Positions 39,541 to 52,369 of a stretch of 64,000 nucleotides of DNA are shown here, in pieces (within the stretch, counting starts at the first letter, position 1; each line of letters starts with the position of its first letter). The stretch is from Archegozetes longisetosus (taxonomy: Eukaryota; Arthropoda; Arachnida; Sarcoptiformes; Trhypochthoniidae). The translations under genes were made by a program, and so were the position numbers. The notes below the pieces were generated by a model. That model saw only the letters and a list, made by a program, of their open reading frames with translations. It ran no database searches and was not told where the DNA came from. The stretch is from positions 1,677,855 through 1,741,854 of the forward strand of contig JAEMBT020000006.1 of assembly GCA_018873245.2 (NCBI GenBank), given 5' to 3'.

Positions 39541-41509
39541 ATGGCATCAATTCGTATACTATTTAGCAGAAATACTACACAAACTTTTAAAAGATTAATT
39601 CATAAAAATTATTACAATTGTTGTCAACAAAACTTCAGATCAATTGTTATCCAAACTAAGATCAAACCTAATTATCAACAAATTAACAATAGTTTAATTA
39701 CCAAAAACTTAATTAACTTAAATACAACTCAAAAATGTTTATTTCAAACATCACCGAAGAGATATAATCCTTTGGTGGCAGTTGTCTTAAGACAAATCGC
39801 GAAAGTGGTCGCAGTCTTTACGGGAAGGTTAGTGTTCAATCAATACAACTATTAATTGCTTTTCTATTGTTTAATTGTTTGTATTCATTTTGAGAAAAAG
39901 ATTAATATGAAATGAACCAAGTTTTTGATTAATTTCTAAACGTTTTGTAACCGTTTTTTAATTAATTTGAACAGAGCATTGCGTAATTGGTGGCGAAATT
40001 TGCCTCAAAACAAACGCCGATTAGTTATAAATTGGTTTTTACGGCATAAGTGGAAATTTGGTTTAGCTTTTAGTTCAATAATAGGCTTATTTTATTTGTA
40101 TTACTTAAGTCATATTCAAGAGACGCCAATCACTAAACGCAAACGATTCATAGCATTCACTCCTAAACAATTGCTTCAAATAAATAACTATGAATTCGAA
40201 GTGCAGTTAGAAATGTTTAAGAATAAACTTTTGCCAAATACCCATCCGTCGGCCAAACGAGTGGCTAAAATAGCGACTCAATTACTGAATGGCAACAACG
40301 ATCTGGCTCAGATTCACGATCATGAATGGTCTATATCTGTAATCGATGAGCCAAATATTAAGAACGCGTTTGTTATGCCTTCAGGTCAGATATTCGTATT
40401 TACGGGAATGTTGTCGTTATGTGATAATGACCAGCAATTGGGTGTCATATTAGCCCACGAAATGGCACACGCAGTACTCGCACACGGGGCCGAACTTGTA
40501 CGTTATCTTAAAATTAAATTTTATTGCACTTTAATTCCGTATTTTTTGTGAATCACCTTCATTAATAACACTTTATTTAGGATTAGTTAGACTTTTTTCA
40601 CTTGCATCACGTTTTAAAGAAATTACTGTTCAAGCTGCTGTCAATACCAGCGGTTTAATTGTTAGTATTTGTGTAAATTTTGTTTTTGTTCTTATTATTT
40701 GAACAGCTTTTCATTAGAGAAAGTTCAATATTTTTGATTCACCTTAACTCTAAAATGGATATTTTTTCGACCTCAATACTTAACTCTCTTATCATGAGAA
40801 TCGTTTTCACTAAGAATAAGCTGTGGTTTAAATTCAGTAACACTTATGTGATCAAACCTTAATTATATTTAAATAAGAATTTGAATTGTAGCACATTTCT
40901 CCTGCAATAGTGCTCATAATTTTTACAATCCAAACTTATAATTAATTATTATCGATTCTTGATTTACAGGTAAGTCACGCGCACTTAATTGACTTGGTCT
41001 TCATTTGTATAATCGGCGCTCTTTGGGCCATACTTCCAACTGACTTTACAGCAGCGATAACTACAGCTGCATCTCGATTCATAATGAGCTTAATACTTGA
41101 CACACCTTATAGTCGAATGCTTGAAACCGAAGCCGATATCGTTGGTCTGGAGTTGGCGGCAAAGGCCTGCTTTGATGTGAGAGAAACGAGCGCCTTTTGG
41201 CACAAAATGTCAATCATTGAAAACTTGGAAACAATACATATAACTCCAGACGATATTAATATCAAAGCAGAGTTTCTATCGACTCATCCGAGTCATGAGA
41301 CCAGATACACATATTTGGATTCGCTTATGGAGGACGCCATCAAAATAAGAGATAAATGTAATTGTCCCAGATTACCAAAACATGATCCGAGATTGTCAGT
41401 CGAGACCATGAAGAAGTCTATAGAAGATGAATATATGAAGAAGAAGAAAGAAGGCATTATTGTTTTGCCGAAACCTCCGCGACCCAGTAATCTTCCGTCC
41501 ACTGTTTAG
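39541..41509 (+). CDS. OMA1: OMA1 mitochondrial inner-membrane metalloendopeptidase
   Basis: Three exons, 39541-39827, 39975-40497 and 40970-41509, join to 449 residues; an in-frame stop lies just upstream of the ATG. The N-terminus is rich in Arg, Lys, Asn and Thr without acids, as in a mitochondrial presequence. A membrane segment follows at about 130-150 (LAFSSIIGLFYLYYL). The M48 zinc site HEMAH (in ILAHEMAHAVLAHGAE) ends exon 2. Exon 3 begins VSHAHLIDLV, has a second hydrophobic segment, then the third-ligand motif ETEADIVGLELAAKAC and STHPSHETR. OMA1 cleaves OPA1 and DELE1 when the inner membrane is stressed. Exon 3 starts with GTAAGT right after the acceptor CAG, so the acceptor abuts a donor-like string. 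The gene looks intact. Confidence 0.95.
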
Positions 41510-42365
41510 TAGCCATCGTTTAGTAGTTATTATTAAAGTTATGCATAGTATAGTTTCATCAACCAAATCAGCTTCAACTATTCAATTAAAGTTGTCTTCA
41601 ATTTTGATTTGAAAAATTGTGCATACTATGTTTTTATTTGTTTTTGTTTTCAATTTGATGTTTTACTGCCTGAGTAAATTTATTTGGTTTACGTTGATTT
41701 TAGTTTAAATCATTACTGAATCAATAGAATAAACAGTATCTGCAATTCATTTGTCTTTGACTATTATAATCTCTATGAAAGATGACCTCAATTTTCGATG
41801 TATCAGACGTCAGTTTGAGGCTTCAAAAACTTAGCAATTCCTTGGGTAATTGAATCTAATTAAAAATTAGATCGAAAAAACTTTTATGCATTGAAAACAG
41901 AATTTTTTATTAAACCAAGTGCTTAAACTTTACGATTATTACACACTTGAAGCGAATATTTTTAATACAGGCGTTCTGTTGTAATTAGCTTTTTATGAAT
42001 AAAAGTGCAGTTATTTAACTTTTTAACGAAGTCTCTATTGAATGTTTCTCAAAAGTAGACAATTGTTAAGAATCCTTAGGTACGTGTTAATAATAAAATT
42101 AGTAAAACGTTTTGAATACTGATAACTTTTATAATAATCTCTATAGCAGTTACTATAGTGTTCCATGTCAAGTTTGAGGAATAATTTGCTCTCTAGAAAC
42201 TACTTTTGGGACCAAATACGAAACAATAGCAAGGACAACTTCATTTTTGCGCGTATACTTCTGGATTGTATTATACCATATCTTTGGATTACTTGCAGTC
42301 AATTTGATCTGAGAAATTTCTTTTATCAGTCTTAAGAAACATTTTACACTATATTTGTGAATAAT
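41510..42365. other. OMA1 3' UTR and AT-rich flank
   Basis: No gene recognised. The stretch ends at the left end of the AGCTC-rich transposon. Confidence 0.4.
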
Positions 42366-43675
42366 GAAGAGCATTGGTCTGGAATCTTGAGCTTCTATAA
42401 GCGCAGCTCAGAAATGTTGAGCTTTGAACTGAGCTTCTGTCAAATTTGGCCTGAGCTACGCTTGTTCTTTAGAGAAGAACCTTTCCAGGAAATAGTCTAC
42501 CCGAGAAGAGTGGATTTAATTTCATGGGGTCCCGAAATTCCACTTTTCCATGGATAAACTTTCAAAAAACTTTCACAAGAAATAGTTCGTTATGAAGATA
42601 GAAATAGTTTGTAAGAAATTTATAACAAGTTTCTACTTAATCACAATTTCCTAAAGTGTTAACTTTTCTTTTGAATCAGCATTAGTTACACCCACACATG
42701 TAAAACTTTTTTCGTTTAAATTTTCATTATTTTTGTTTTTAAAATGTTTTTATGATTTCCCGTGAAAATTTTATTTCATGGAATCTCGGACCCCTCTCTA
42801 TTGTATTTAAAAGCTCGGATTCAATCAATTCGCTGCACTGCTGAGCTTATGTTAAAAATTAAAATAACTGGTAATAATCTTTATAGCAAGTATTTATCTC
42901 AAGTTATAATAAAGTATTTGTGCAAAAAAATACATTAATTTTGATCGCAAAGTTTAAATAATGAACGCAAACACATTAAACTCTGCATGGAACATCGGAT
43001 AATCTATTTCTTATCACTAATCTTAATGTTCATTAAGCGTATTACGCGAAACTTTAATACTAAAAGATGTCTCATTTGCTATACATTTTTACATTTTAAC
43101 GTTTTATCATTTAATTTAATAAGCAGATCGTTTCTATTCCATTTCAGTTTCTGACAGCACACAGACATCTTATCAATAATTGTGAATCTTCTCGTTGTAT
43201 TTCACTTTCTTGTGAACACATTTTGATAACAGTTTCGAACAATAAATTTCAAAAATAATTTCAGATTATCTTATTTGGCATATAAAGAGATTTAAGCAGC
43301 GAATAGAAATAATATTACTTTTAAGGTCAGAGCACTTATTCTCTCTTCAAATAAAATGATATTGAATTGAATTTCAGTTTAAAGTGAAACTTATTTTGAA
43401 AACAATGATTAACAGATCACGAATGCATCTCATAATCCAATTTGATAGATGTCATTTAATAGCTGTTTTGCTAACATGTGAGACAATTCAATATTCATTG
43501 CTATGAAACAGTTAACACTGCTTTTTGCCTAATTAAATAATTCGGCTTCAAATGAGCTCAGCTTCGAGCTCAGCAGCTCAAGCTTGAGTTGAGCTTCTTC
43601 AGTATAGCCTGAGCTCGAAGACAGCTAAAGTTGAGCTTCAGTCTCAGCTCAGCTCACAGCTAGCTTATGCTCTTC
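42366..43675. mobile_element. AGCTC-rich DNA transposon (non-autonomous), left copy
   Basis: Ends are GAAGAGCAT at 42366 and its inverse ATGCTCTTC at 43667-43675. Both ends carry dense AGCTC/GAGCT motif clusters (42385-42475 and 43550-43665), the usual layout of subterminal transposase-binding repeats. A second copy, diverged and inverted relative to this one, lies at about 49770-50967, and a half copy lies at 59395-59846. There is no transposase ORF. A smaller pair of inverted strings containing GGGGTCC (about 42528 and 42790) may mark a nested insertion. Confidence 0.65.
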
Positions 43676-43946
43676 ACTAACTTATAACAAGTGTTATGAC
43701 AACAGATCACATATTTTCCTTTAAAAGCTTGAGCTCAATGTCATCAAATACAAAAATAGTTTGATCGCAGTATTTACAGTTGCCCTATTATTTACTTACA
43801 GTCAAGTTTAGTTAAGGTCACGTTTTCACCCCCTTATGAAATGTTAATAAGAATCCGTTGTCTTGCATTTCAAAATTGATTTAAATTTCTTTTGAAAAAC
43901 ACATAAAAACATTTAAAAAGCAAGTTTGTAATTAAGTTAATACTGA

Positions 43947-45962
43947 TTAAAATGAATCGAATGCCCAAAGGATGAGCAAAAATATTTGACACTCGGCTCT
44001 ACTTTTAAATAAATGAAGTTGAAGTTGAACATAATTTAGATCAAACTCAGTGTCATAGAAATCAATTTCTATGAAATGAAACTTTGTTAAGGTTTCAGTA
44101 TCCGTAACTTTGATAATACTCTCCTCGCCAATCGTTATAATTTTCATCGTCATCATTATCATAAAGTTTACAAACAGTTTCGGAACTCTTGGGTTGATCC
44201 CAACTGCCAACAAAACCAGCAAAACAAACGAGATGCTCTCTTTTCTATGACTACTTTGAATCACTTGTTCCGGAGATAGAGTGGTAAAGTTACTCGCAGT
44301 AAACCTCGTGCCATAAATAGTTTTCTCTCGAATTAAAGGATATATGATTTCCATAATAGTTGAATAGATGTTATTCCAATTGTATTCCTCATATTTCAAT
44401 TCGAATGAAACTACTTTCGAACGTCTCTCTGGTATAGTTTTGACTTGATATCAATACCGTGTTGTCCACATCGTTGTTCGACTACTTTTGGATCTTCAGT
44501 CAGATAAAACTCTGCTCTTATGTGTTGAGCCACACGATTATTCTTATCTCTTTCGTGTAACAACTTTTCAGCCAAACACCGACTCTCGAGTATGATATTC
44601 TCATCTTCTTTTTCGATAATTAGGCCTTTAAATAAAAAATTGAAAGTATGTCTTCTCTGTTGAACTATAGTTGATATTGTTGTAGATCAGACTCACTAAT
44701 CATATTTTACGGACTGAGTACAACGCGCATTTGAAAACCTCTTAAGTTTAGCATAATCTAAAACCTAACTACATAAGGCTATGTTTGAATGTGAGCTGAT
44801 CTGCAATAACATCAACCGTTCGACAACAAAGCCGGGAATAATTTCTAAAAATAGAAAAATTTTTAGAAATAAAAATATATGTAAAAATTGACCTCTAAAA
44901 AACTGTCTGCCAGAACTTATTCTTTTGCACAATATTTTTCGATAACAGGAGTTTGATCTACTCCACGCGCAACTTTCCATAAGTCAATGAACTTTTCTTT
45001 TCTCGCTAAAGAAATTAGTTGTCTTCTCCGAAATCGACGTAAATCTATAACTTCCGATACATTCAAACGGTTTTTGATAAACTCTCCAAAATAACCGCCT
45101 AATCCATGAATATTTTTAAATCGAAATTACTAAAAACTTTTGCGATTGCCGCCTTTGACTTAATAATTGTAATTGTATTAGGTTTATTAATGCCACAGGC
45201 AGTTTTTGCAACAAGTTTATTATAACTGATACCAGCCGATGTGTTATACCCAGTCTCTTTCTGAATATGTTGCCTCAATTTGCTTACAATAACTGCGCCA
45301 TGAGTTAAAACATCATTTTTCATGCCATTCCTATTACTCAATAGAAACTTTGTCTTTCCTCCTTCGACAACAACTCCCATTCGACGCAAATATCGGGAAC
45401 TATAGCTCTTATTTTCTGCCGAGTATTGTTTGCATAGTGTTGTCAGATCAAGATAGAACTCATCCATCGATGCCTTTTCAATAGTGATGAGATCTCCTAG
45501 TTTCTTGTTATATCCAATCATTACATCTAATATCTGTTCGCTCGCTATTATTTCTTTCTCAGGATATGGTTTGTTATATTTTTGAGGTATTCTTAAAAAA
45601 GTAATTTCTGGACACTTTTCTCTGGCATCATTCTCTCTCATACCTTGACGTTTAACACCGAATCGTTTTGCTTCATAGCTCACCGAAACAATTCTGGGGA
45701 ATAAAAATATTTAATTTAGTTCCTTATGAGAATTTTTGACGCAGATTTCACGAAAACTTTCGTGCAAACTCAATGCACAGAAACCCAGATTTGTCTTTAA
45801 ATCTGATAAATACCTGGCATTCTTGCCCTCATGAATTACCGCACACGGAAGTCCTCTATATTCAAGTCTATCTTTGAGGTAAACTTGAACTGCGAAACAA
45901 TCGACATCAATGTGTGCAATCACTCTATTTGTTTTCAAACAATAATTATTTTTGCGAACCAT
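43947..45962 (-). pseudogene. DNA polymerase eta-like gene, left-arm copy, frameshifted
   Basis: Exons on the minus strand: 45962-45814 (MVRKNNYCLK..., catalytic Asp in IDVDCFAVQ), 45693-44893 (VSYEAKRFGVKR, catalytic SMDEFYLDL, the SAGISYNKLVAKTACGINKP DNA-binding loop), then 44625 onward (little finger, LAEKLLHERDKNNRVAQHI). Relative to the right-arm copy a base is missing in an A-run near 45115, which shifts exon 2 out of frame. Another is missing near 44425 in the third exon. Polymerase eta inserts AA opposite thymine dimers; the Gln in FAVQV is typical of eta rather than kappa or iota. As assembled this copy cannot make a full polymerase. At least the first lesion lies in a homopolymer and could be a base-calling error. 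Confidence 0.8.
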
Positions 45963-47890
45963 TCTTTTAAAACTTTCGATAAAATACTTTTGAATTTGAA
46001 ATGAAAATTGATTTAAGAGTTAGTTCAAGTTGTCTATAATGATGTGAGTTTTCTGCTCAATTGTAAGATTCAATAATTGGTCAAATATTTATAAAGTTCA
46101 AATGAGCTGAATCTCACAAAATTAGTTTTATTTTCAGTAAGCTTTTCTTCTAGTGAGAAAAGTTTTGCCACATTTTAAAATAAAATACTTTAATAAAACT
46201 AAACTTTGTATAAATTGTAATATTTGATGGGATAATCATTTAAAAATCAAAGGAATAAAATAAGTTGGAATAAGTTTTGCGAAAGAAGTGAAGCGTAATT
46301 TTGCAAACATAGTTTGACTCGTACACAGTAGTTTTATGATCTTTTATTGAATCCTTACGTACGACTGTCCCCACCCCTGTTCGCTGTTCCCTTTATTATT
46401 GTTGTGGAATTCGACCCGATATTGTGCGTGAATTGTGTTCAGATACAACAAAGGTTCAGTCGACGTGTAGTACGTTTATTGGTCTTCTGTGCCTCAATAG
46501 TGTCTCTCATATGCTAATTGATAATTAAAACATGGTTCAGGGCTAGAGTTGCTGTCACTTATTTGAAGCTTCATTTATATTAAGGCAGACTTAACTTATA
46601 AATGATTGCTATTCTTTTTTACTGACCTTACCTTCACTTAACTGAAAAACGAGAGTCATTTGCAGTAATGTCTGGATAAAAATCAAAAGTAAACACGAAC
46701 CCGACAAAATGCTGATAGTGGTTTATTACATTCAATTTTTTTGAAATTTATCCCTTTAATAGTATTTTCACACTATTTCACAGTATTGTCAGTCGTGGAC
46801 TTTATTCACAAATGAGTGTCGAGTCTTCAGGTATTAAAGAGTTTGCCCTACAAAAGTGTAATTTAGAGAATAATTTAGATTTAAAGCTCAAAGAAATCGT
46901 TTTATTTGATTGAAGACCGATAAAATGATATAAATGCTTTTATAAATAACAATTATTGAAGCAATTTAATTATAATCCAAAATGAACTAATTTTCAATCA
47001 AATTTAAGAAAGCTTCCGGTCATGAGAAAAGGTTAAGCAAATAGTAGCTATTTAAAGCCTCTTTCCTCATCTCAAACTTTAACATTAAAAATGGTTGCAC
47101 TTTTAAATTTTTTTCACCATTGTAAAATTAGAAATTATTAGAAATATTTGAAAAACATGTTACGACCTCTAAAGTATTTATAACTAATTTAAAGCAACAG
47201 ATATCTCAAACACTTTACATAATGTACTTAAGATTAAATTTATGAAAAAAATGTGACGAGTATTTTACCTCAATATTTACAACTGATAATAATAGTTTAT
47301 GAATGGTGGCCAGCCTTTAGCGGTTATTAACCGAATGTAAAAGCCAATCCTTAAACACGAGATATCAACTCCTTAAAACCGAACCTATTACTACAAAAAT
47401 AAATATCTGCCAGACGAACGAATATCCTCTTAAAATATGATTCTTTTCTTCAATTCAATGCTCTTTTCGTGTCTCTAAAAATCCTGTCAAAACCTTAAGT
47501 TACCATTTCTGTATTCTATATTTTGTTATCAATAAATTGTTTTATCTTAAGTGGTGCCTAATCCGTGACACTCACTGCCACGAAGGAGCTTGAAAACTTT
47601 ACAATATTGTTCGCGCTAATCTTCACGAATATCATTCATTTGATTATCACAGAGTTCACTTTCATGTTAAGAATCAAATACCAAAGTATTGTTTGAATGG
47701 CAGCACTTTTACTTTAATCTATCAATTGATTGTTCGTAGACTCCCATCCGAATAACTGTAGTTAATTCATAGCAAAATATTAAGCATCAAAATATAAAAG
47801 AAGAGAAATCTAACCACAACACCGTAAATACAATCAAAATTGAGATGATTCACAAAAACACCGGAAGGTTGACTGATGAGATCCTTTCCA

Positions 47891-48076
47891 TTAGGATTTA
47901 AATGATACTATACCCTCGAGTGAGATAAACGACGTTTGTGTAGCTTCTAATGGAGAAGTCATAATCCATTTGTGAAGATTCACGTTCTTAAAGCTGTCAG
48001 GATCTGCTGTCTTACTCTTCAACTGCAATACCTGCGCATTCTGGTTCATAAAGAACGTTACATCAGTTGAATTTCC
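47891..48076 (-). pseudogene. 61-codon conserved ORF at inner end of left arm
   Basis: Reads MGNSTDVTFFMNQNAQVLQL and ends SLEGIVSFKS. The right arm carries the same ORF with two substitutions. It starts only 14 bp from the arm boundary, so it looks like the final exon of a gene cut off by the duplication breakpoint. The family is not recognised; no membrane segment or known motif is visible. Confidence 0.45.
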
Positions 48077-48091
48077 CATTAAATTATTAAT

Positions 48092-48227
48092 TGTGACTCT
48101 CAAAAATGCAATAAGTTCGTTTAATATTATATCTCAACATAAACATTACTTTTCTTATGTTTAGCACATATTTCATAAAATATTCTAAATTTTTTACTAA
48201 TTTTATTTATTAATTTTGAGAGTCACA
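48092..48227. mobile_element. 136-bp MITE at the inner boundary of the left arm
   Basis: Perfect 14-bp inverted ends, TGTGACTCTCAAAA at 48092-48105 and its inverse at 48214-48227, with an AT-rich centre. Its left end falls exactly on the point where homology to the right arm stops. Confidence 0.7.
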
Positions 48228-49592
48228 TAAGCAAAAATCTGTGCATAGCTAATTATTAAGTTTGCAAATATTATTTTTGATACAATTTCATTCACATTTA
48301 CAACGATTTAAAAGTTGTGCAGTTCTGAAATTTTTAATATTAGACAAAAGAAACCTCTAATACTGAATGAAAAAGTTTGTTCTTAGAATAAGCAGTGGTC
48401 ACAATGCTACATCAATCTGAGAAAAGCTGTTTAAAATACTTAAAAATATGTTTTATCTAAAATTGATTGATCAAACGGTCAGTCTTTAATCAAAATAAAT
48501 TGAATAACTGAGTTTAAATCAAATAAATATTTCGATTTATTAGACGATTACCCAATTTAATGTATTTTATTCAATCTAAGTGCAAGTGAGTAGTTAGTGG
48601 TCACAATTTTGCCCTATAATTATATGCAATTTGAAAATGATTTGGTCTGAAAACGGAAGTTTTTTCGAGATTGAAGTTCGATTCTCGAAGTATTGTGCTC
48701 TACAAATGATGTAATGACTCCGTTTGATTTAAGTTGTCACGAAAAGGAAACAGAAGTCGTCGTAACGTTTCACATTGAGATACGATTGGAGTCCTATGAA
48801 GTGATGAACTGAACCAAATCTTTCATGAAGTGATAGAAAGCAGTTTTCAGGTAATTCATTGCAAAACATTTTCAAATGTTGTCAAATCAGTTATTAATGA
48901 TTGTATTTTAACTAATTTTAATAAACTTGTTTTTCTATTAATTATCTTCTAATGTAATAGAATTGATATGCAGTGGCGTAACCCTAAGCAATTTGAATCG
49001 GGATTTTGCATATTTTCTAGAATAGTATTTAACGTAATGACGAGTTTGTTTTTCAGTTTAAGATATCACATTAACCATATTTTAAATAAATAAGTTTTTT
49101 CTCACAGAGATCGGCTCTAAGAGACCAAACATAGAACACGAGGAAAGGATCCTGAGGCTCAATCGTTTTACAGGTGTAAATCTTAGTTTCAATGTTATGT
49201 CGTTTAGTATACGTTTTCGTGTTTTTCTAATGAGAAGTTAGTAAATGCAAAACCAATTCTAACCATTAATACCCGACTATGCCTTTGGACAGTGGCGTAA
49301 CAGAATTCAGATTTTAAACATTTTTCAACACAAACTCATTTTGATTTGAAGTTTTCGAACTTTGATGTTAAGCTAAAGCTTTTATTTTATCATAACTTAG
49401 ATTTGAGCAAAAAGCATTGTTGAGAGTGTTTTTTACATTTTATCATCATTTTGATGGATAAATGTTCAAAAACTTATCTCAAAAGCTATAATTAGTCCAC
49501 AAAATTTGTTTAATGATGATAGCGTAAACCTTTATGAATATTTTCATACTGATAGCATTGAACATTATCTCACGGTGACTCATGGATTTATT
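48228..49592. other. Spacer sequence with one exon-like island
   Basis: Mostly AT-rich. The island 49108-49173 is bounded by CTCACAG and a GTGTAAAT donor and reads SKRPNIEHEERILRLNRFTG. An open patch at 48715-48800 reads DLSCHEKETEVVVTFHIEIR. Neither can be tied to a gene. Confidence 0.3.
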
Positions 49593-51155
49593 GAAAGTGG
49601 TAACTATTGAGACCTGCCAAATGTGTATTAGTCACAAGAAAACTTCCACTAAAAACTCTTGTACATCGCATGAAACACCAATGAATGAAGCGCATGTAAC
49701 TCCCTGTAAATTAGCTCATGTGTACAATAGACTATCATTCACTTGTTGGAAGTGCTGATAAGAAAAACAGTATAAGCTAGTTGTGAACTGAGCCGCGCTA
49801 CGCTTCAAACTCAATTTTAGCTGTCTCCAAGCTTATAAGCTCAAACTTCAAGCTCAGACTGTGATGAAGAAGCGTGACTCAAGCTGCTGAGCTTGAAGCT
49901 GAGCTCATTTGAAGTCGATTTATTTAATAAACAAAAAGCAGTATTAACTGTTTCATAGCAATGACTATTGAACTACTCCTCATATGTAAGCAAAATAGGT
50001 GTTAAATCATATCTACCGAATTGAATGATGATTCCTGATTTGAGATTCATTGTTTTCAAAATAAATTTCACTTTGAACTCAAATTTGATGCAATAGCTGT
50101 TCATTAGGTTATCCGATATGTTCTTGCGCATATTCAAACATCAATAAAAATATTGTTCTGGGATATAGAAAAATATTAAAAATAGGCTATTAATTAGTAG
50201 TCTTCCTCTTTATCAACGTTGACCTTAAGTAGCTTAAGAATGAAAGCCTCTGTAGATCGAGCAGGACACCGACTTTTAATGAAAGGTCGCTGCTCGAAGT
50301 CGGTCACTGAAGTTTTCAAATAAAATTTTGCCATTATTATGTGTAAGAGAAACTTTGATTCAATTATTTAAAAGTGAGATAATCATGTGAAAGGGTGATG
50401 CAATTACATAACTTATTGCGTAACAACAGAGCTGTAATGGCTTGTGCAGCATGCACAAAGACTTATGGTACAACCTAATATTTGAACGGACAATTATTGA
50501 TATGTTAGAACTTAAAAGTAATACTATTTCTATTCACTGCTTAAATTTCTTTATACTGTCAAATAAGATTATCTGAAACCATTTTACAAATTATTCAAAA
50601 TAAGAGATAATTATTGTTTGAAACTGTTGTCAAAATGTGTTCACAAGAAAGTGGAATATAATGAGTAGACTGAATTATTGATGCCTTCGTGCTCTCACAA
50701 ACTGAAGAGTGGAATAGAAATGATTTCTTAATGATAGGAGATTAAAATGTGAAAAAATGTATGGCAAACGAGACACTGTCTAGTATTAAGGTTTCGAGTA
50801 ATTATTTGAAATAATTAACATAAGTGAGCAGCGCAGTTCACAGTTTGGATCCGAGGTTGTAAGTACGAGCACAGCTCAGGCCAAATTTGACAAAAGCTCA
50901 GCTCAATGATCAACGATTCTGAGCTGTGCTTATAGAAGCTCAAGACTCCAGACCAATGCTCTTGACTATTCCAGGGTTTACGGAAAGTGGTAACTATTGG
51001 AACCTGTCAAATGTGCATTAGTCACAGGAAAAACAGTCATTATAAAACACTTGTACATCACATAAAACACCAATGAATGAAGCGCACGTAACTCTCTGTA
51101 AATCAGCCCGTGTGCACCAGACTATCGTTCAATTGTTGCAAGTTATGATAACAAA
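49593..51155. repeat. Old AGCTC-rich transposon copy flanked by 173-bp direct repeats
   Basis: 49593-49765 and 50983-51155 are direct repeats (about 80 percent identical by eye; both contain GGTAACTATTG and CACCAATGAATGAAGCGCA). Between them, about 49770-50967 is a diverged copy of the 42366-43675 transposon in the opposite orientation. It matches both the part shared with the right arm and the part outside the arms. An AGCTC cluster lies at each end (49780-49915, 50870-50960). Confidence 0.65.
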
Positions 51156-52369
51156 AATTAAGATCACGAGGGTTAATACCATGGAAATATCATGCGATAT
51201 CTTCCCTTTAAATAGCGGAACATTTTTACATTGACCAAAACGTTGATCAGCTTGACATCAAAAACATCACAAGTGATCATTTAATTGAATTTCTATTGAC
51301 GCCAGTTTATCATTCTTTTAAAGGTAAGAATGACTATGCATAAGTGTTCAAGCTTTAATCTTAACTTTTTATGGCAAAATTCTGATAGAATATTGTCAAG
51401 AAATGAATACTCAGAATTAATGCCATGAAAAGCTTTGAGCTATTAAGTACTGGTCATTAATTCGGCGTACTTTGAAAGCCGGATTCAATATTTTCGCAAA
51501 AGACTAAATTTGAAATATCAATTGATTTTGTTGAAAAGTATTGACTATAAATGCGTTTAATTTTCTGACTAATAATAAATAAGTCTTTGTTTGATACTTG
51601 CGTTTTGGATGTTTGTGAGTTGTGATGGCATTTATTTTAGAGATATTCGACTCACTATTTTCTGAAAATCAGTCGATATTACAACCACAAGGAATACGTA
51701 AGAAATGAATTGGTATTTTAGATCATTTTAAGTATTTGTATTGAATACTTAATCAACACTTTAAAGTTTATATTTATAAACTGTAAGCTAATAGATGACG
51801 TCGTGATACAGACTAGTGCTCAAAGCGGTTTGCAATTTAATTCTCAAAACAAAATATTTTTAAAGAAGTTTTCGAAAATGTACTGCCTTTGGATTATTCG
51901 GCGTATATCATGGTCTAAACCGAAAAGATGACTTACTCCTTATGGGTTATTGTTCTGAACATCATATGATCACTCCTATCAATCCTATATTTTTACCAGA
52001 CATATGATGTTACCCATTATTCTGCGAATTAAAAGTTTTATTCTCTATGCTGGTAAAACCATTGCATAGCATCTATTGTATTGCTATCTGTGAAAACATT
52101 CTTTCAATGACTAAAAATAGAGCTTAGTCTATGAATAGTTGCATTAATAGAACTCACTTTTCAGATATGATCATTATAATTATTAACAAACGCGCACAAC
52201 ATAATTAAATAATACAATACAATCTATAGCTCAAATATCTTTTTTAGAATGAAATTAAAGGCAAGTACTTTAATAGAGGAAAAATTAACATCTATCAACA
52301 TCATTTAAATTGGTAAATATTGAACTAAGCAGTACTTAGATAAAGTTCTACGAACGTCAGTGAAAAATA
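51156..52369. other. Upstream region of the spacer polymerase gene
   Basis: AT-rich, no element with clear ends and no other exon recognised. It presumably contains the promoter of the 52370 gene if that is expressed. Confidence 0.35.

Larger units (their letters stand above)
43216..48093. repeat. Left arm of a 16.6-kb inverted duplication
   Basis: The reverse complement of this stretch matches 54702-59846 almost base for base, apart from two extra blocks present only in the right arm (about 190 bp near 56188-56378 and about 85 bp near 56005-56095). The arm contains one polymerase eta gene (minus strand), its upstream region, a 60-codon conserved ORF at its inner end, and half of the AGCTC-rich transposon at its outer end. 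By eye, identity in the polymerase exons is above 97 percent. Confidence 0.92.

Noticed and set aside
40680-40862. A short ORF between OMA1 exons 2 and 3.
   Set aside because: It lies in an intron; exons 2 and 3 join in phase and restore the OMA1 sequence across the HEMAH region.
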